64,000 bases of DNA. Source: Ornithodoros turicata. Taxonomy: Eukaryota; Arthropoda; Arachnida; Ixodida; Argasidae. The DNA lies in contig NC_088201.1 in assembly GCF_037126465.1 (NCBI RefSeq), positions 127,658,665 to 127,722,664 on the forward strand. Reading direction: 5' to 3'. Under the pieces are notes generated by a model that searched no databases, was not told the DNA's origin, and saw only the letters and a program-made list of their open reading frames with translations. The position numbers and the translations under genes are program-made. This document shows, one piece after another, positions 22,871 to 35,215 of this stretch. Position 1 is the first letter of the stretch; each line of letters starts with the position of its first letter.

Positions 22871-23724
22871 TCAATTGAACCAATCTAAAGCGACGTGTCG
22901 TGCAGTGAAGCTCCCCTTCACAGAAGAAGAACGAATTGGGCAATTAGTTTAGCATCACTGTCTCAATTGAATTAATGCTAGCAAACATGTGGTGCGGGTA
23001 GGACTGCTCCATGCATAGATGAAAGGAGGAAGATGATGAAAGACACATTCGAGGGATAGAGCAAGTTGGTGAGCACTGAATACAGAATTCAATCATTCTA
23101 ATTTAAAATATCTTCCATTCGAAACGTGTTTGAATTCCTGCACACATGAATGGGCACAAACCACGCAACTGACGAGTTTTAAAGGGCCTAAGTTTAAATC
23201 TACATATGTATATATATATATTGCAATGCACGAGAGTGAAAGAGAACATTCTTTTCCCCAGGAGCATGCATATAGCAATACGCAGGAGTGCGTCAAGTGA
23301 AGTATGCTCTGTATCCATGCATACTTTTGCACATTGTGTTTGCACGTGGTGAACACATTTATGTAAACAATATATAGCAAAACATATACAAATAATGTAC
23401 ACTCGTATGCGACAGCTGTAAGTATACCCCAAACAAGAAGATCTCAAAAACACGGTCGTGTAAGAAAGATTGACGTTTATAGCTTACGTTATCTCAGAAA
23501 AAAATAAACTGTTAGAAAAGACGTCAATGGTTATCTCAAGATTGTCGGACTATTAAGCCAATTAAAAACTTGAATGATACATGGAATGAAACAAATTTTA
23601 GCAAGAAAGGAAAAAACAGTTTTTCACAACGGTAGTCATCACTCATATTCAATCTTGTTTGGCTACTTGGTCACCACAAACTGCTCATTTAGTGCCATGC
23701 GCATACGTCTACATGCCAACACTA
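22871..23724. other. Unassigned
   Basis: Contains a short TATATATA tract at about 23205-23220. No gene is recognised. Confidence 0.4.
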
Positions 23725-23726
23725 TA

Positions 23727-24603
23727 CAGGGTGTCCCAGAAAACGTGTCATTGAATTATAGTAAAAAAACTACGCCACCTAGAATCATGCGATCAACAGC
23801 ATTTGTTCTTATTAGGTTTTTGCCACTTCCTAATGTGAATGTCATGTACTCCAAGTTTAATTATGTAAATATTTGCGAACTGAACTCGGAAATTTGCCAA
23901 GTAAAGGTCACTTTTTTACCCCACCAATATGAAGAGCGTGCCGAATTCACCCAAATTCATGATAATTGACAGTGATATTCACGAGCTATCCCATCGGAAA
24001 AAATAGCCGAATATCACGCTTTTCGGGGCACCGGACCATAACGCGCGATGCCTTTTTGAGCGCAATCGCTCTCAGTGCGACGAAAGGAGGTTCCGAAGCC
24101 AGCCCACAGAGTGATAGTAGAAAAAGTAACAGTTCTTAAAATTGGGAGAGGGAAAGCACTATCCCAGCGAAAGTCGGACGTGATAAGCCCTGCCTGTTTT
24201 ATCTCTTTCTGCGATGTCGGGGAGGGCTGGGTTTCCAACCTCCTTTCGTCGGACTGACAAAGATTGCGCTGAAAAATTCATCGTGCGCTATTCTGTGCGA
24301 CCTCCGTAGAGCATGATGTTCGGCTATTTTTTCCGATGGGATAGCTCCTGAATATACCTGTCAATTATCATTAATTTGACTAAATTAGACACGCTCTTCA
24401 AATTGGTGGGGTAAAAAAGCGACCTTTACTTGGCAAATTTCCGACTTAAGGTCGCAAAAATTTACATAATTAAACTTACGTTACACGACATTCACATGAG
24501 GAGGTGGCGAAAACCCAGTAAGAACAAATGCCATTGACCGCATGACCCTAGGTGGTGTAGTTTTTTTATTATAATTCAGTGACACGTTTTCTGGGACACC
24601 CTG
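23727..24603. mobile_element. Long-arm foldback element, CAGGGTGTCCCA family, complete copy
   Basis: An 877-bp element that is almost wholly an inverted repeat: both arms are about 400 bp. It starts CAGGGTGTCCCAGAAAACG and ends in the complement of that, with TA on both sides (23725-23726 and 24604-24605), as for Tc1/mariner-type insertion. Arm landmarks such as TTTGCCAAGTAAAGGTC and ACGAAAGGAGGTT occur in both. No transposase. Partial copies lie at 27860-28835 and 55600-56015. Confidence 0.85.
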
Positions 24604-24605
24604 TA

Positions 24606-26694
24606 GATGAAGGTATTCTTATTCACTGCGAAACTGTTACGTGTGTTCCGAACATTGTTGTATTCAGAAAGTGTCAGTGAACTTACCGTTTCCTGACCCT
24701 CTTGGCGAAAGCTAATGCGAAGAATCTCGGCATATGACCCGCCATTCAGACAAAATATCTTGTTGTTTGTCCTCTGACATTTAATATGATCTGTAGTGGA
24801 ATGGTACGCGACCTCTTTGGCGATCGTTCGCTTGTAAGCGGTGGATGATGAAGGCAATAGTATACCGTTGCATTTCTGAATGTGTGAACGGTCTCGAGCT
24901 CTACACCTTACCCAAGTGCCCGTGCAGACGAAACGTTCAAAGCATGTTGCAGCAAAGGGTTCTGAAACAGTTGCTCAGCATAATCAATGACAAATGTTTG
25001 CACTTTGTAGCGGCCACTCCACTGAAATAGAGCACCGAGAGGTCCAAAATTGAAAACACTTTTTTTGCAATGTGAGTCAAACAATGAAAAGTTAAAGACA
25101 TTGACGAGTTGCAATAGAGAAGCTCCATTTCACACGCAAACTTAAGAATGAGCCTAGAAAAAAAATTCAGCCTGGATCTGCTGTAGAACCAGTCTGGAAA
25201 AGCAATCCCAGACTGGAACTAGGCTCGCCGAGGCAGTTTCCATGCTGGGTCAGTGCAGGTTGAATTTCCATTCTGAGACCATCCAACTTCCATTCGAAAA
25301 CCAGGACAGTTCAATGCTGGGCTTGAGCTGGAAATGGGATGTACCAGCGAGTACGCCAGATAGTGTTAGATTCTTGGCTTTGAAGATAATCGGCGCTGAT
25401 ATGAAGCGAAAAAAAAAAGAAAAGAAAAGAACTGCCGAAATTAATTGCACAACATGTGCATATTAAATTATCCTCAAATACAGTAAAACATATTGATGAA
25501 ATAATAGAATAAATAAAATAATAATAATTATAATGGTAAATAAGTAAAATAATAAAATGAATAAAGACCGAAACGTGTGCAAAGTTATGCACACAACTCC
25601 ACGTTCCTGAGTAGGTGTGTGTGTAAAGTGATTGTGCAATGCGACAGCTCTCGGCTTTACCCTACGACACTTCAGCTTTGCCAATCTGTCAAAACGAAAC
25701 TACAGTCATAATGCTCTCGTCGTCATATGCGACCAAGCGCCATCGGCATCAATTCAGAATAATATTTTGAACTCGGAAACGTCTCTTGATGTGTAGGATC
25801 TAAGACGCTGTCTGGTAAATTACATGTTTTTTCCTGCTCTTCGGCTCCTCCGACCGTATAATAATGTGAACGTCTTTGCATTTGTGTATTCAAGTGCTCC
25901 GTCATGCACTTTGTTCCTGAACCCGTGCACGAGCTTTTTGAAAGGTAAGCGACATGTTTTGGACGCTTGATCCTCAAGTTCCAAATGCGAACCAAGAGGT
26001 GTAGAGTGACCCTATATTTATCCACAGTTCTCTGAACTGCCTTCATGATGTGCCATCATCCCGCTTTTACTGGACGGACTTACTTTGTCGGACAATTAAA
26101 TGAGAAAGTGCTACTGATAAGTGACGTTCGTGATTTCACATATGCATGTATCGGACTTTGCCTGCCTCAAATTGTGTGACACATTGTCTCCTTATGGTGT
26201 TGTCACTGTTGCTGCATGTGCACTGGATATTTGTATTTTCATACCTGTTGGTGTGGATCAACTTTTTGCACTTGGATCAGAAATTAATGAAGCAGAGGGG
26301 TGTTTTCACTGTTTTAGCTTCCTTCTTCATGCACCTTCCTTTCTGTTAAACGAGTTTTCATAGGCAGTGTATTCATTTACTGCAAGACTGTCTCACATTC
26401 TTACAATAAATCCTCCAATTTATTCCTCATTGTCTCTTCATAATTTTCTAACATATTTCAGCCTTTTCTGCTTCCTCGTGCAACAATTTATCTTGTATCA
26501 GTTGCTTCAACGCGATCTGATGTAAGTTTTCAGTAAGGATACCCTACATACATGGGAGAACTTAGAAAAGTAACCAACCTTTCCACTCTGAGGCCTTCCA
26601 AAAGGGTTTCCATAACCTGAGGGTTTCGATAAAGAGCTTGGTGGAGTCATTATTCTTCTGCTAATGATGATTATTGTTTGTTTCTTGCAAAAGT
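24606..26694. other. Unassigned
   Basis: No convincing gene. At 25190-25330 there are CCAGTCTGG and CCCAGACTGG motifs of unclear origin, and 25490-25560 is A/T-rich. Confidence 0.35.
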
Positions 26695-26696
26695 AC

Positions 26697-27485
26697 AGGG
26701 TGTTGGTTTTTATTCGCTACAGAATTTCTATTAAAAACTAGTAGAGCAAAATAGATGCCGTTTTTCCAGTTGAGTTATGTGGCCAGGCGAACATTCGCTC
26801 GAAGAAAATCATCCAACCGTATGATCACTAATTACCTTAAATTCATCAACTCTTTAATTAGGGACTTCGCGCAAAGGCGAAATAACAGAACGGGATGTAT
26901 TCGTTGTCGAAAGCAATTTCATGTTAAAAAAAACACATAAATGCGCACGTGCGTTGAAATATCCATCCCTGAATTTCGCTATGCAAATCAGCCAAAACAT
27001 GAAGTAAGCACTTTTCTGGCGCAGAAGGAGCGACATGCAACCCACGTGAGAGGGACACGTGCTTTGGAGCGATGAAGTTGATTGATGTAGGAGCTAATCT
27101 GTTGGCCAGATAGACCGCCCTTCGACCCGGATAAGCCGAAGTTCGCATCATTTCTGCATTTGCAAACCGCGTAATTCTTGTTTCGGCTCATTTGCATACC
27201 GAAATTCAGCGATGAACATTTCAACACAGGTGCGCTTTTTACATGTTCCATTTATACATGGAATGTACACATGGAGCGAGGAATATATTCCTTTCTGTTT
27301 TCTCGCTTTTATGCGAAATCCCATAATTAAAGAGTTAATTAATCAATATTAGGTAATTAGTGATTTTGTAGTTACATACTTTCTTCCAGAGAATGTTCAC
27401 CTGTCCATATTACTCAACTGCAAAAACTACATATATTTTTCTCTGCTAGTTTTATAATAAAATGTATGTGACGAATAAAAATATG
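26697..27485. mobile_element. Foldback element with CAGGGTGTTGG end
   Basis: The left arm (26697-26880) and right arm (about 27300-27485) are inverted copies about 185 bp long, sharing CAGTTGAGTTATGTGG-like, ATCACTAATTACC and CTCTTTAATTA blocks. The left end CAGGGTGTTGGTTTTTATTC is preceded by TA. The right end is eroded and lacks the terminal CACCCTG. It resembles the 23727 family at the very end only. Confidence 0.75.
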
Positions 27486-27859
27486 CACGCTGCAGAATGT
27501 TTCTTTGGCTTCAGACAGCCACGTACCTGTGACAGTCTGTACAACGCCCAGGAACACAGTGTGCCTGTAATCAGGAACAAATCCAGGTATAATTTCAAAA
27601 TGTCGCTGGTTCTTTAGATCCGCAGACATTAGAGGTTCTCCTTTAATGACTGCTGCATCTCTCTCACTGCTGCTTCATCAGTCGATTCTCTTGGGGTGTA
27701 AGTGGAGATAGGGTCCATGGCTGAGGCATACTCTTTCATGGCAGCACCAACTACATCCGCAGCACTCGTGAAACACGACATTGTTTTGCATGGGGCAGAG
27801 ATAGCCCCTTCTTTTGCCATCTGCCCAGTTTTTGCCATCTTCTGATGTGATTGTCATAT
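27486..27859. other. Unassigned
   Basis: Two overlapping 69-aa minus-strand frames occur here. No motif is recognised. Confidence 0.35.
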
Positions 27860-28835
27860 AAATGAACTGAGCTCCGAAATTTGCCAAGTAAAGGTGACTT
27901 TTTCACCCCACCAATGTGAAGAGCGTGCTGAATTTACTCAAATTCATGATAATTGACAGGGGTATTGGGGAGCTACCCCACCGGAAAAAAATTGTAGAAC
28001 GGCATGCTTTTCAGAGACCCAGGGCATAGCGCTTGATGACTTTTTGAGCGCAATCGTTGTCAGTCAGACGAAAGGAGGTTGCAAACCCAGCCCACAAAGT
28101 GATAGTAGAAAAAGTGACAGTTCTTGAAATTGGGAGAGGGAAAGCATTATCCCAGCGCAAGCCGGATCCGACAAGCCATGCCTGTATTAGGGTACATTTA
28201 TGCTGCAGCATCGCTGCTCGCTGCCCGCTGCAGCTTCAAGCACATCGCTGCTCGCATAACCGCTAGGGTGCGTTTACCCTGCAGATTGCTCAAGATGCTG
28301 CTCGCTTTCGCTATATCAGTCGCCTAGCAGCGTTCACTGTGGAAGGATGGAAACGAGGAAAAGTGGGAAGGAGGAAACCGACTTCATCACAACCAATCGC
28401 AGGTCGGATTTCAAGACGCCAGTCATCAATGATACCAGGAAGACAAACATGTTTACATTCCTAGGTGCAGCGAGCAGAGCGGCAAGCAGCGGCGAGGATA
28501 AGCGAGCAGCCAGGCTGCAGGGTAAATGCACCAACAGAAAGCTCTGTGTTTGACCTGTCATCGCCAGAAGTCAGGTAGTCCCCGGGCATGTTCAAACATG
28601 TTTGGCAGCATTGTTGTGGCGATGATCATGGCGTGCATCTTTGGCAAGCAGCGATGCTGCAGCATGAACGCGCCCACAGAGATACATGTGTTTGTTTCGT
28701 CATCGCCAAACAGCGATGTGCCATGTGCCAGCAGCGATGCTGCAGCATAAATGTACCCTTAGTATCTCTTTCTCCTATCACTCTGGGCTGGGTTTGCAAC
28801 CTCCTTTCATCGGGCTGACAGCGACTGGGTTAAAA
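27860..28835. mobile_element. Foldback element, second copy, eroded and interrupted
   Basis: Left-arm sequence (TTTGCCAAGTAAAGGTG, AGCTACCCCACCGGAAAAA, ACGAAAGGAGGTTGC) matches the copy at 23727. The right arm starts after 28761 and breaks off near 28835 (TTTCATCGGGCTGAC). Both outer ends are missing. The centre was hit by the Harbinger-like MITE at 28190-28758. Confidence 0.82.
28190..28758. mobile_element. PIF/Harbinger-like MITE nested in a foldback element
   Basis: A 569-bp element with inverted ends GGGTACATTTATGCTGCAGC and its complement, flanked by TTA on both sides (28187-28189, 28759-28761), the target duplication of PIF/Harbinger. Removing the element and one TTA leaves GCCTGTATTAGTATCTCTTT, matching GCCTGTTTTATCTCTTT of the intact relative near 24187, so the insertion is directly documented. 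A second inverted pair (GGGTGCGTTTACCCTGCAG against CTGCAGGGTAAATGCACC, about 28266-28531) lies inside and may be another, older element. Confidence 0.88.
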
Positions 28836-31800
28836 CATTGGGGCGGACTCAATCGTGCCCGAGCCGTAGTGTTTTACATAAAAGCGTTATGATATCCGAA
28901 TCTTTTGCTCCGTTGCGGGATTTTAGTGAAATACAAGTCTCTATTCATTTATTCGTCTTGAACGATACGGCGAAGGCGGCCAGCCCTGCCTCCCATCGCA
29001 GCGGCTCCTGGATTTTCTGGAGGGCTCTCGCTTTTCCGCGGTGCTGAGCCCCCGTAGGATTGCACTCCACCGTCTTTGTAGTCACTTTCACACTTGCACA
29101 AGTCGAAGTTGCCCCTCTCGTACCGGGTAAGGGCTCGCTGTGCTCCCCGGCTATCGACTTTGCCCCCGTCGTTAATCTTCGGCGCTCCCATACCCCTGTA
29201 TTTGCACGAGTCAGTTTCCTGCCGGGTGACGCTCAGGGCGGGAGGGAACCTCACCGCTCTCTGGTGCCACGTGACCGACGCTTTTCGCCGCATCGCCACT
29301 TCCTGGTCTCCGGAGCGGCAGTCGGAGGCAGCCGGATATCTCGTCCTCCCGGCACAGATTCTGACGACCGACGGCGTCTGCTGCCGGCAGAAGGAGAAGG
29401 TAACGCAACGGATACGAATCACGTTTGCTTTTTATTTCATCAGAATTGCTCTACATGTGTTCCATCGAACGGCATTCCCTGTACTGTGGCAAATTCTCAA
29501 TGGGAACGGCATCGATGCTTGGCTTTACCCCGAAAGTGGTGCAACGACACACCGGTGCAGCAGCTTCGGAACCATTATGCAATGCATGGATGGATGCCTA
29601 CAATGCAGTGTTGCATATGATGTTTTTTCTCTCCGTGAGGCGAAACAGACACGGAATACAAAGTATGAATTATATAAACTCGGATATTTCTTTCGCTTGA
29701 CAAACCTTGACTACACATAATCGTTGTACCTTTCCAATACATGTATAAGAACATAATAGCTGGAAGCTACTCGTCCTACTGAAAGGAAAATAAAAATTGA
29801 ATTGGTTTAACTTAATTTAATTAATTATTGCCTACCTGTAGCTCGATATCGCAGCGTCATCTCCAATCGATCACTTGTCGGCACGCTATCGCAACTATAT
29901 TGGTGCTCAGCATCCAGACACGCTTCATTTGTGTTGTGGAAAATAAAATCAAATGTGTCAACGTCCATTCTCAAAATACTCTGACAGGAGCTTGGGTCGC
30001 CCACACGGGGATCTGGGTTAAGGCTCTTTTACATTCCATAGGGCTTATTCAATATCTATTCTTTGGCCCTTACCTTGTCCCGGTTTTTCATGTGAATGCA
30101 CTCTGCATCATCCACAAGGAGCGCAAGTGCAATAAGTTTTCTCTTTCATTGGTCCACCCTGCGCTAGACACAGACGAAAAGCAAGCGCGAAAACGGAGGT
30201 AGAAGGCATCGGAAAACTGACAGCCGTCGGAAAACTGACTCGTGTGGACGTTAGAGAACGAGCGGGCGTCTTGAGACGCGTATTAACCTCGTTTCTCTCG
30301 GATACCCTTTCATTCCGACTTGCTGCCGGCAGAAAACTGACTCGTGTGAATACAGGGGCTGGATTGCTCAGTGCTGTACTTTGGTCTTTTTTCCCCCCTT
30401 TTTTGTTCATTCTCGATCTACTCTTTCTTCTGATTGCCGTTACCTTAGATTCTGATCATATTTTGGTTTCATCCCAGTCAACACAGATGGTTCACAGAAT
30501 GCACAATCAACGCTGAATATCGTTGAACTATGTGAAACGCAAAGTGTGAAAGCTAATTTCACGCAGACTGTACGTCAAACTTCAGCACTGTGAATTATAG
30601 TACATCAATACAACGCAGATTCAACAACAACAATGGAACAGTTGAGAGTTGATCGTCATAATGACATTTTGCGTAACTGGAAACAGGGGAGACACAGCGT
30701 TGTTTCAACGCAGATTTCACTTCGTAACTCAACATGCTACACACAAACATAGAAATAACGCTGGTACCACATGTAACCCACATCATTTTACTGTGCGTTT
30801 TGCCATCTATTTGTTTTGGTATAAAGAGCTTGTATCTTTGTCTTTTTCATTTCTGCTGGCATTGCGAAGCGACTACTAAGAAAAATGAAGTTCATCATGT
30901 TCTCATTTAATCTACCGGTCCTGTGTCTGGCTATGCTGGATGAGTGCGCACTAGCACTAAATTTGAAATTTTTCCGGAGAACTCGCGGAGAATACGTAAT
31001 AAATAGCATAAATGCAGGCAAGCTGATAGACCATTTTAGGAAAGCAAGCGGCACCTGTGGCACGCAAGGGCTCATGGGAACTTGTAGCGCCTTAAAGCAT
31101 TACGAGACGACCAGAGGCGGAAGTAGAGGAAGAACAGCAAGGCGTCAGCCGGGGTAAACCATAACCAACATTCCTTACCCCTTAATGAAGAAGAAGAAGA
31201 AGCAGACGACAGAGCAGTGCCCCTCAAAGTTCCCATGCTGCTTTGCGCCGCGCGCCTGGCGGCGTGCGCATCTGTTTAAAGTCCTCTATTGGTGTACTCA
31301 ATGCAGTCAGAACGTGTAAAATCCATGTCAGATGTTTTGTGCTTTTGTTATCCTTTTGCCCAGACTCACTTGTTCATACTTAGAAAAAATTACCACTCAG
31401 TTCCAGTTGATGAAATTTACGTCGTGCAGGGTCAAGGAAAATACAGGTAAACCGAATAGTCCCTATTCACCAGCCGACTTGAACCATTGGCTTAGTGACG
31501 TCGGGTTTAAATCGGTCATCTGGCTATGAAGAGCGGTTGACTAAAGGGTTGACCACAACGCATGCGCATTATTGGCATTGTCATGAGATGATTGAGGGGA
31601 GGGAGAAAGTAGCAGACGACAGAAGGACTGCGAAGAGGAAGCCCCCCCCCCCTTTCTTTTTTGATTAGGATGCCGTTAACGGCTCAAATGTTAAGGCGGC
31701 GCTGGCGGTCTGACGCTGCTACAGGTGGCTGCGAAATAAGCTGTTGGTATTCGGTGGTTGGGCGTTAGGCCTTTTTCTGTATCTGCGAATTAAAAGCTTA

Positions 31801-31849
31801 GCGACATATCGACATGGCCGCTAAAACCGTGTACAAAGAGAGCGTGCGG
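28836..31849. other. Unassigned, partly GC-rich
   Basis: 29060-29420 is GC-rich with overlapping 157- to 208-aa frames on both strands and no recognisable domain. A CCCCTGTATTTGCACGAGTC block at 29191 recurs inverted at about 30334-30360, and a shorter piece at about 30225-30245, so the stretch may be an unrecognised inverted-repeat element. A GAAGAAGAAGAAG run lies at about 31188-31202. Confidence 0.35.
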
Positions 31850-32250
31850 CATGTTATTTGGAAAGCTGCTGTACGTATTCAAGCGGATGCGATCGTTGTG
31901 CTTTTGTGAGTGTTCGGTCGTCGATTGTGGTCTGCATTTGTCTGTCTGTCGTCTTGTTATCGTTTGTTGTGCGGCCTGCGCGCTGAACTGCAACGATCAA
32001 GATAGCCTCTCGATCGCTGGGGCATTCCAGCAGCGTGTGTTTCAACGTTCGCAAGGTGTGTGCGACCGCTTCATCACGGTAGGCGATGTAAACAGAAAGA
32101 ACATGTATTGGTGGCGTTATCCTTCATGCGAGTCCTACAGGCATAACTTTCATGGTGTGATGGTTTTAAGAAATCGGCGCAGTCCTTTGTCACAAATCTG
32201 CAACGTCTTAAAGCACCGCTTCGATGCCTGCGTTCCTTAGTGCGCAAAAC
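31850..32250 (-). pseudogene. Decayed LINE C-terminus (CCHC-type tail)
   Basis: Minus-strand pieces NTCSFCLHR and, after a frameshift, RDEAVAHTLRTLKHTLLECP resemble the C-x2-C ... H-x4-C segment that follows RNase H or RT in I/R1-type LINE proteins (typical wording ET-EHVLLECP). The pieces are in order and 25 bp apart. The rest is too eroded to read. Confidence 0.5.
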
Positions 32251-34729
32251 TTCTACCGAAAACCTACTCTGGGTGCTGTTCTGTACTACGTGTGTCCTTC
32301 CTCGTCCTCTGTTCATTTCTTTTTGCGCTGTTTTCGTCGTGTCACCTGGGTGTCTCAGCGTGTGAGCGTGGAAGCTGCCAATGTCGTGACCCCCTGTCGT
32401 TCTGTCAGCTGCTGTTCTGTGCTCAATTCTTCTATTTTAAATATATTTTATATCTGCGTAGCTGTATATAACAGTGTTGTACAAATCTTGAAGCTCTCAA
32501 TTGATTGTTCTGTTCAGCCAACAAAACATCATCATTACATTGTGACTATCTCTTGCAAAGACAAAGGTTCCCAAATGAGAACATGATTGCAACTCAATGC
32601 ATGTGTGTCGTCTGATATGATGCACTTGGCATCGCAGACATCATAATTGCAAATGTAAAAGGCCACACTTTAATGCCATTACAATAGGTATGGGCCATTC
32701 GGAATTTTTTGTTTATTGAGACCACATAAATAAGATATAAACAACCTTCTCCTTGATGTTAAAACGAACCAAATATCTTGTAAGGAAGGATGTCTTATAC
32801 CGATTTCGATAGTGGTGTTTCGAGGATGGAGCAAACAGGCATGGACCAAGAGAAACACACACTACAACAGCTGCAACATCAGCTACGAACAAGCCTGTGC
32901 CGCTATTTTAACCATTAATTGCATTGTGCCTATTTGTTCAAAGCCATATATTATTGATGAAACACTTTTACGCATCTGGTCAAGTACTTATCTCTGTTTC
33001 CATGCTCAAAGCTCCTCTCTCGACCTCATACTTGCATTGTAAACAATTTCATTTCCATTATCATCGTTCCATTACATGCCAAAGCATCACCACCAGCAAT
33101 GCTTAACCCCCCCCCCCCCCGCCAGCTTATGCCACGCTATAATATGCCAGGCACATATATGTAAAACAATCAATATTCTTCATGTACAGCGTTGAAGAAC
33201 TTCTTACCTGAAATAAAATAAATAAGCAGGCGTAGCACATCTACAACCACACAACACAGGCATTCGGGTTGGTCATGCAATGAAAGTAGTGTGCATGAAA
33301 TGCCACATGTTCTCTTGGTGATGATGTGAAGGAATGAAGCTTCAACCTTTCTAACTGTTAAATGTGTGCCGTGGTGTTTTGCATTGCAATATCATTAAGG
33401 TAATATTTCCTGTAGGCTTTAACTGACAGATGTATGGATGTTAGAACCATTTGTCATGACGTTGATGACACACTCTTAATTTCAACAAAATTCTGTGATG
33501 GTTGTATGGCTATATTCTGTTCATCTTCCGCTCACTGCTGTGGAGTGAGAGCCAAGGGACAGGGAAGCTGGTGTGAAATGAGAAAGTACCTGTTCCGTGC
33601 AGGTAATATGCAGGACACATCAAAAAGGAAGAACGGTGTAACGTTAGCATGCACATGTGCTGGTATAATGATAACAAAGTTGTAACATAACTGAAAGTAA
33701 AGTGAAGTTTACGTACAGGTATTAAAAGTAGCTGTTGCTTTGGTTCGTGCAGCGTTACTACCATTTCTACTATTCTGCACTTGTTCCCCGAACTCACCTA
33801 TTCAGACACATTAAGACACGAACGACACAGCCAAATAAGAGGCATTGTGCCATTGTTGATAAATAGAGGCATTGCTTTTGTTAGTGTTCAACCATTGATT
33901 ACAGCTGTGTACGCGTGACTGCATTAGCATCGGGCATCGTTGATTGTGGGACCTGTGTGTTAAGGCGCAATAACCAAGATAAGCTTTGCGGAAATCCAGC
34001 AGCGTTTGTGTACGAGCCTACCGCAGTGTTCGCAATGATTCCTCTGCAATAGCTCAGTCACATGGGATTTGCGAAATATGCAACACAAGAAACAAGACCT
34101 ACTGCAGAGACAGGCAAGACTTCGTCACTTACACTTTGCAGTTGATGGTGGTGTTTATTGGTAAAAATCGCACATCGGGACTACAAGATTAAACACAACT
34201 ATAAGCTTATGATCCCAGTTGTCGCTGCGCCACAAAACTCCCAATCATCATCATCATTAACAACTATAAGCTTGACGGTTCGGGAACAGTACTGCTTCCA
34301 TCATGAGAAGCAATTGTCTTGGCTGAATTGCTTACTTGTCTATTAACGGTAGGTTTAATTAATTAGGTAGGTTAATTACCCCTCCGGCCTTTGGACTATA
34401 TTCAATACCCTAATGTGAAGGTAGGTGCTAACCTTCGAAACGTAAATGTGCGAACTGTGCTCATTGGGACAGCACCCAGTGTGCCTTTGATGGTTCCCGC
34501 TGGCTTGTTCATACCCTTGAATAACCTAGAATTTGAAAATGTCATCTTCAGGTCTGCAAAACCCTGGAATTTTTTTGCAATCCTTCAAACCCCTTCATTT
34601 TGCACCTTTTCCTTCACGAAGTAAAAATACAAAAATCAAAGACGAGAAGACTAACAACATACATGCTTTTGAATTTCGATTTCCTTTCAACAGGCCCAAT
34701 TCGACCTCATACTCTGTGTCGCTTGATAT
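32251..34729. other. Unassigned
   Basis: A run of 14 C lies at 33107-33120. Frames up to 120 aa lack motifs. CAACTATAAGCTT occurs twice at about 34196 and 34260. Nothing else is recognised. Confidence 0.35.
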
Positions 34730-34756
34730 TATCTTATCTACATATATATACATACA

Positions 34757-34799
<43 letters not shown>

Positions 34800-34941
34800 G
34801 AACAAATAGGTTAATATATCAGACGGCTACGAAGTTGAATAAAAGTGAAATAATAAGACTTGGACTACAGAGTACAGGAACGTTAACAAAAACTAATTTA
34901 TTTAATGGGCAATTTAACACATAGATTAAAAAAAAAGAATG

Positions 34942-34978
34942 GTCGACGTTTCGACAGTGGCACTGTCTTCGTCAGGAC
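34942..34978 (-). ncRNA. Hammerhead-like motif, left PLE copy
   Basis: Identical in layout to 1199-1235: CTGACGA core, extra A, 6-bp stem II with GCC loop, GAAAC, GTC. It lies in the 3' non-coding region of the minus-strand PLE. Confidence 0.6.
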
Positions 34979-35215
34979 AAAAGAGGTACAAGGGTTGCAC
35001 ATTGCTTAAATAGGTTTCCTGGGTGACGTCACAATCGGTGCAAGTATGCCACGTGGCAGTTGTCTGAGTCATATTCTGGAACATTCCGCAAGGTCAAGTC
35101 CGGGTGGTGATGTCATCTTTCTTGGGGAGCCAGCTCAGGGTGAGCTGTACTGAGGCCATAGCTGAGAAGAAAACAAAGGAAAATAAAAGGAAAAAAATGG
35201 GAAAGTATATCCCAT

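Noticed and set aside
29060..29720. 186- and 208-aa overlapping ORFs as genes
   Set aside because: Three long frames on both strands overlap in a GC-rich, stop-poor stretch and none has a recognisable domain.
30885..31157. 90-aa ORF with a leader-like N-terminus as a secreted tick protein
   Set aside because: The hydrophobic start (MKFIMFSFNLPVLCLAM) lacks a convincing cleavage site and the rest is not conserved-looking; no splice or polyadenylation support.
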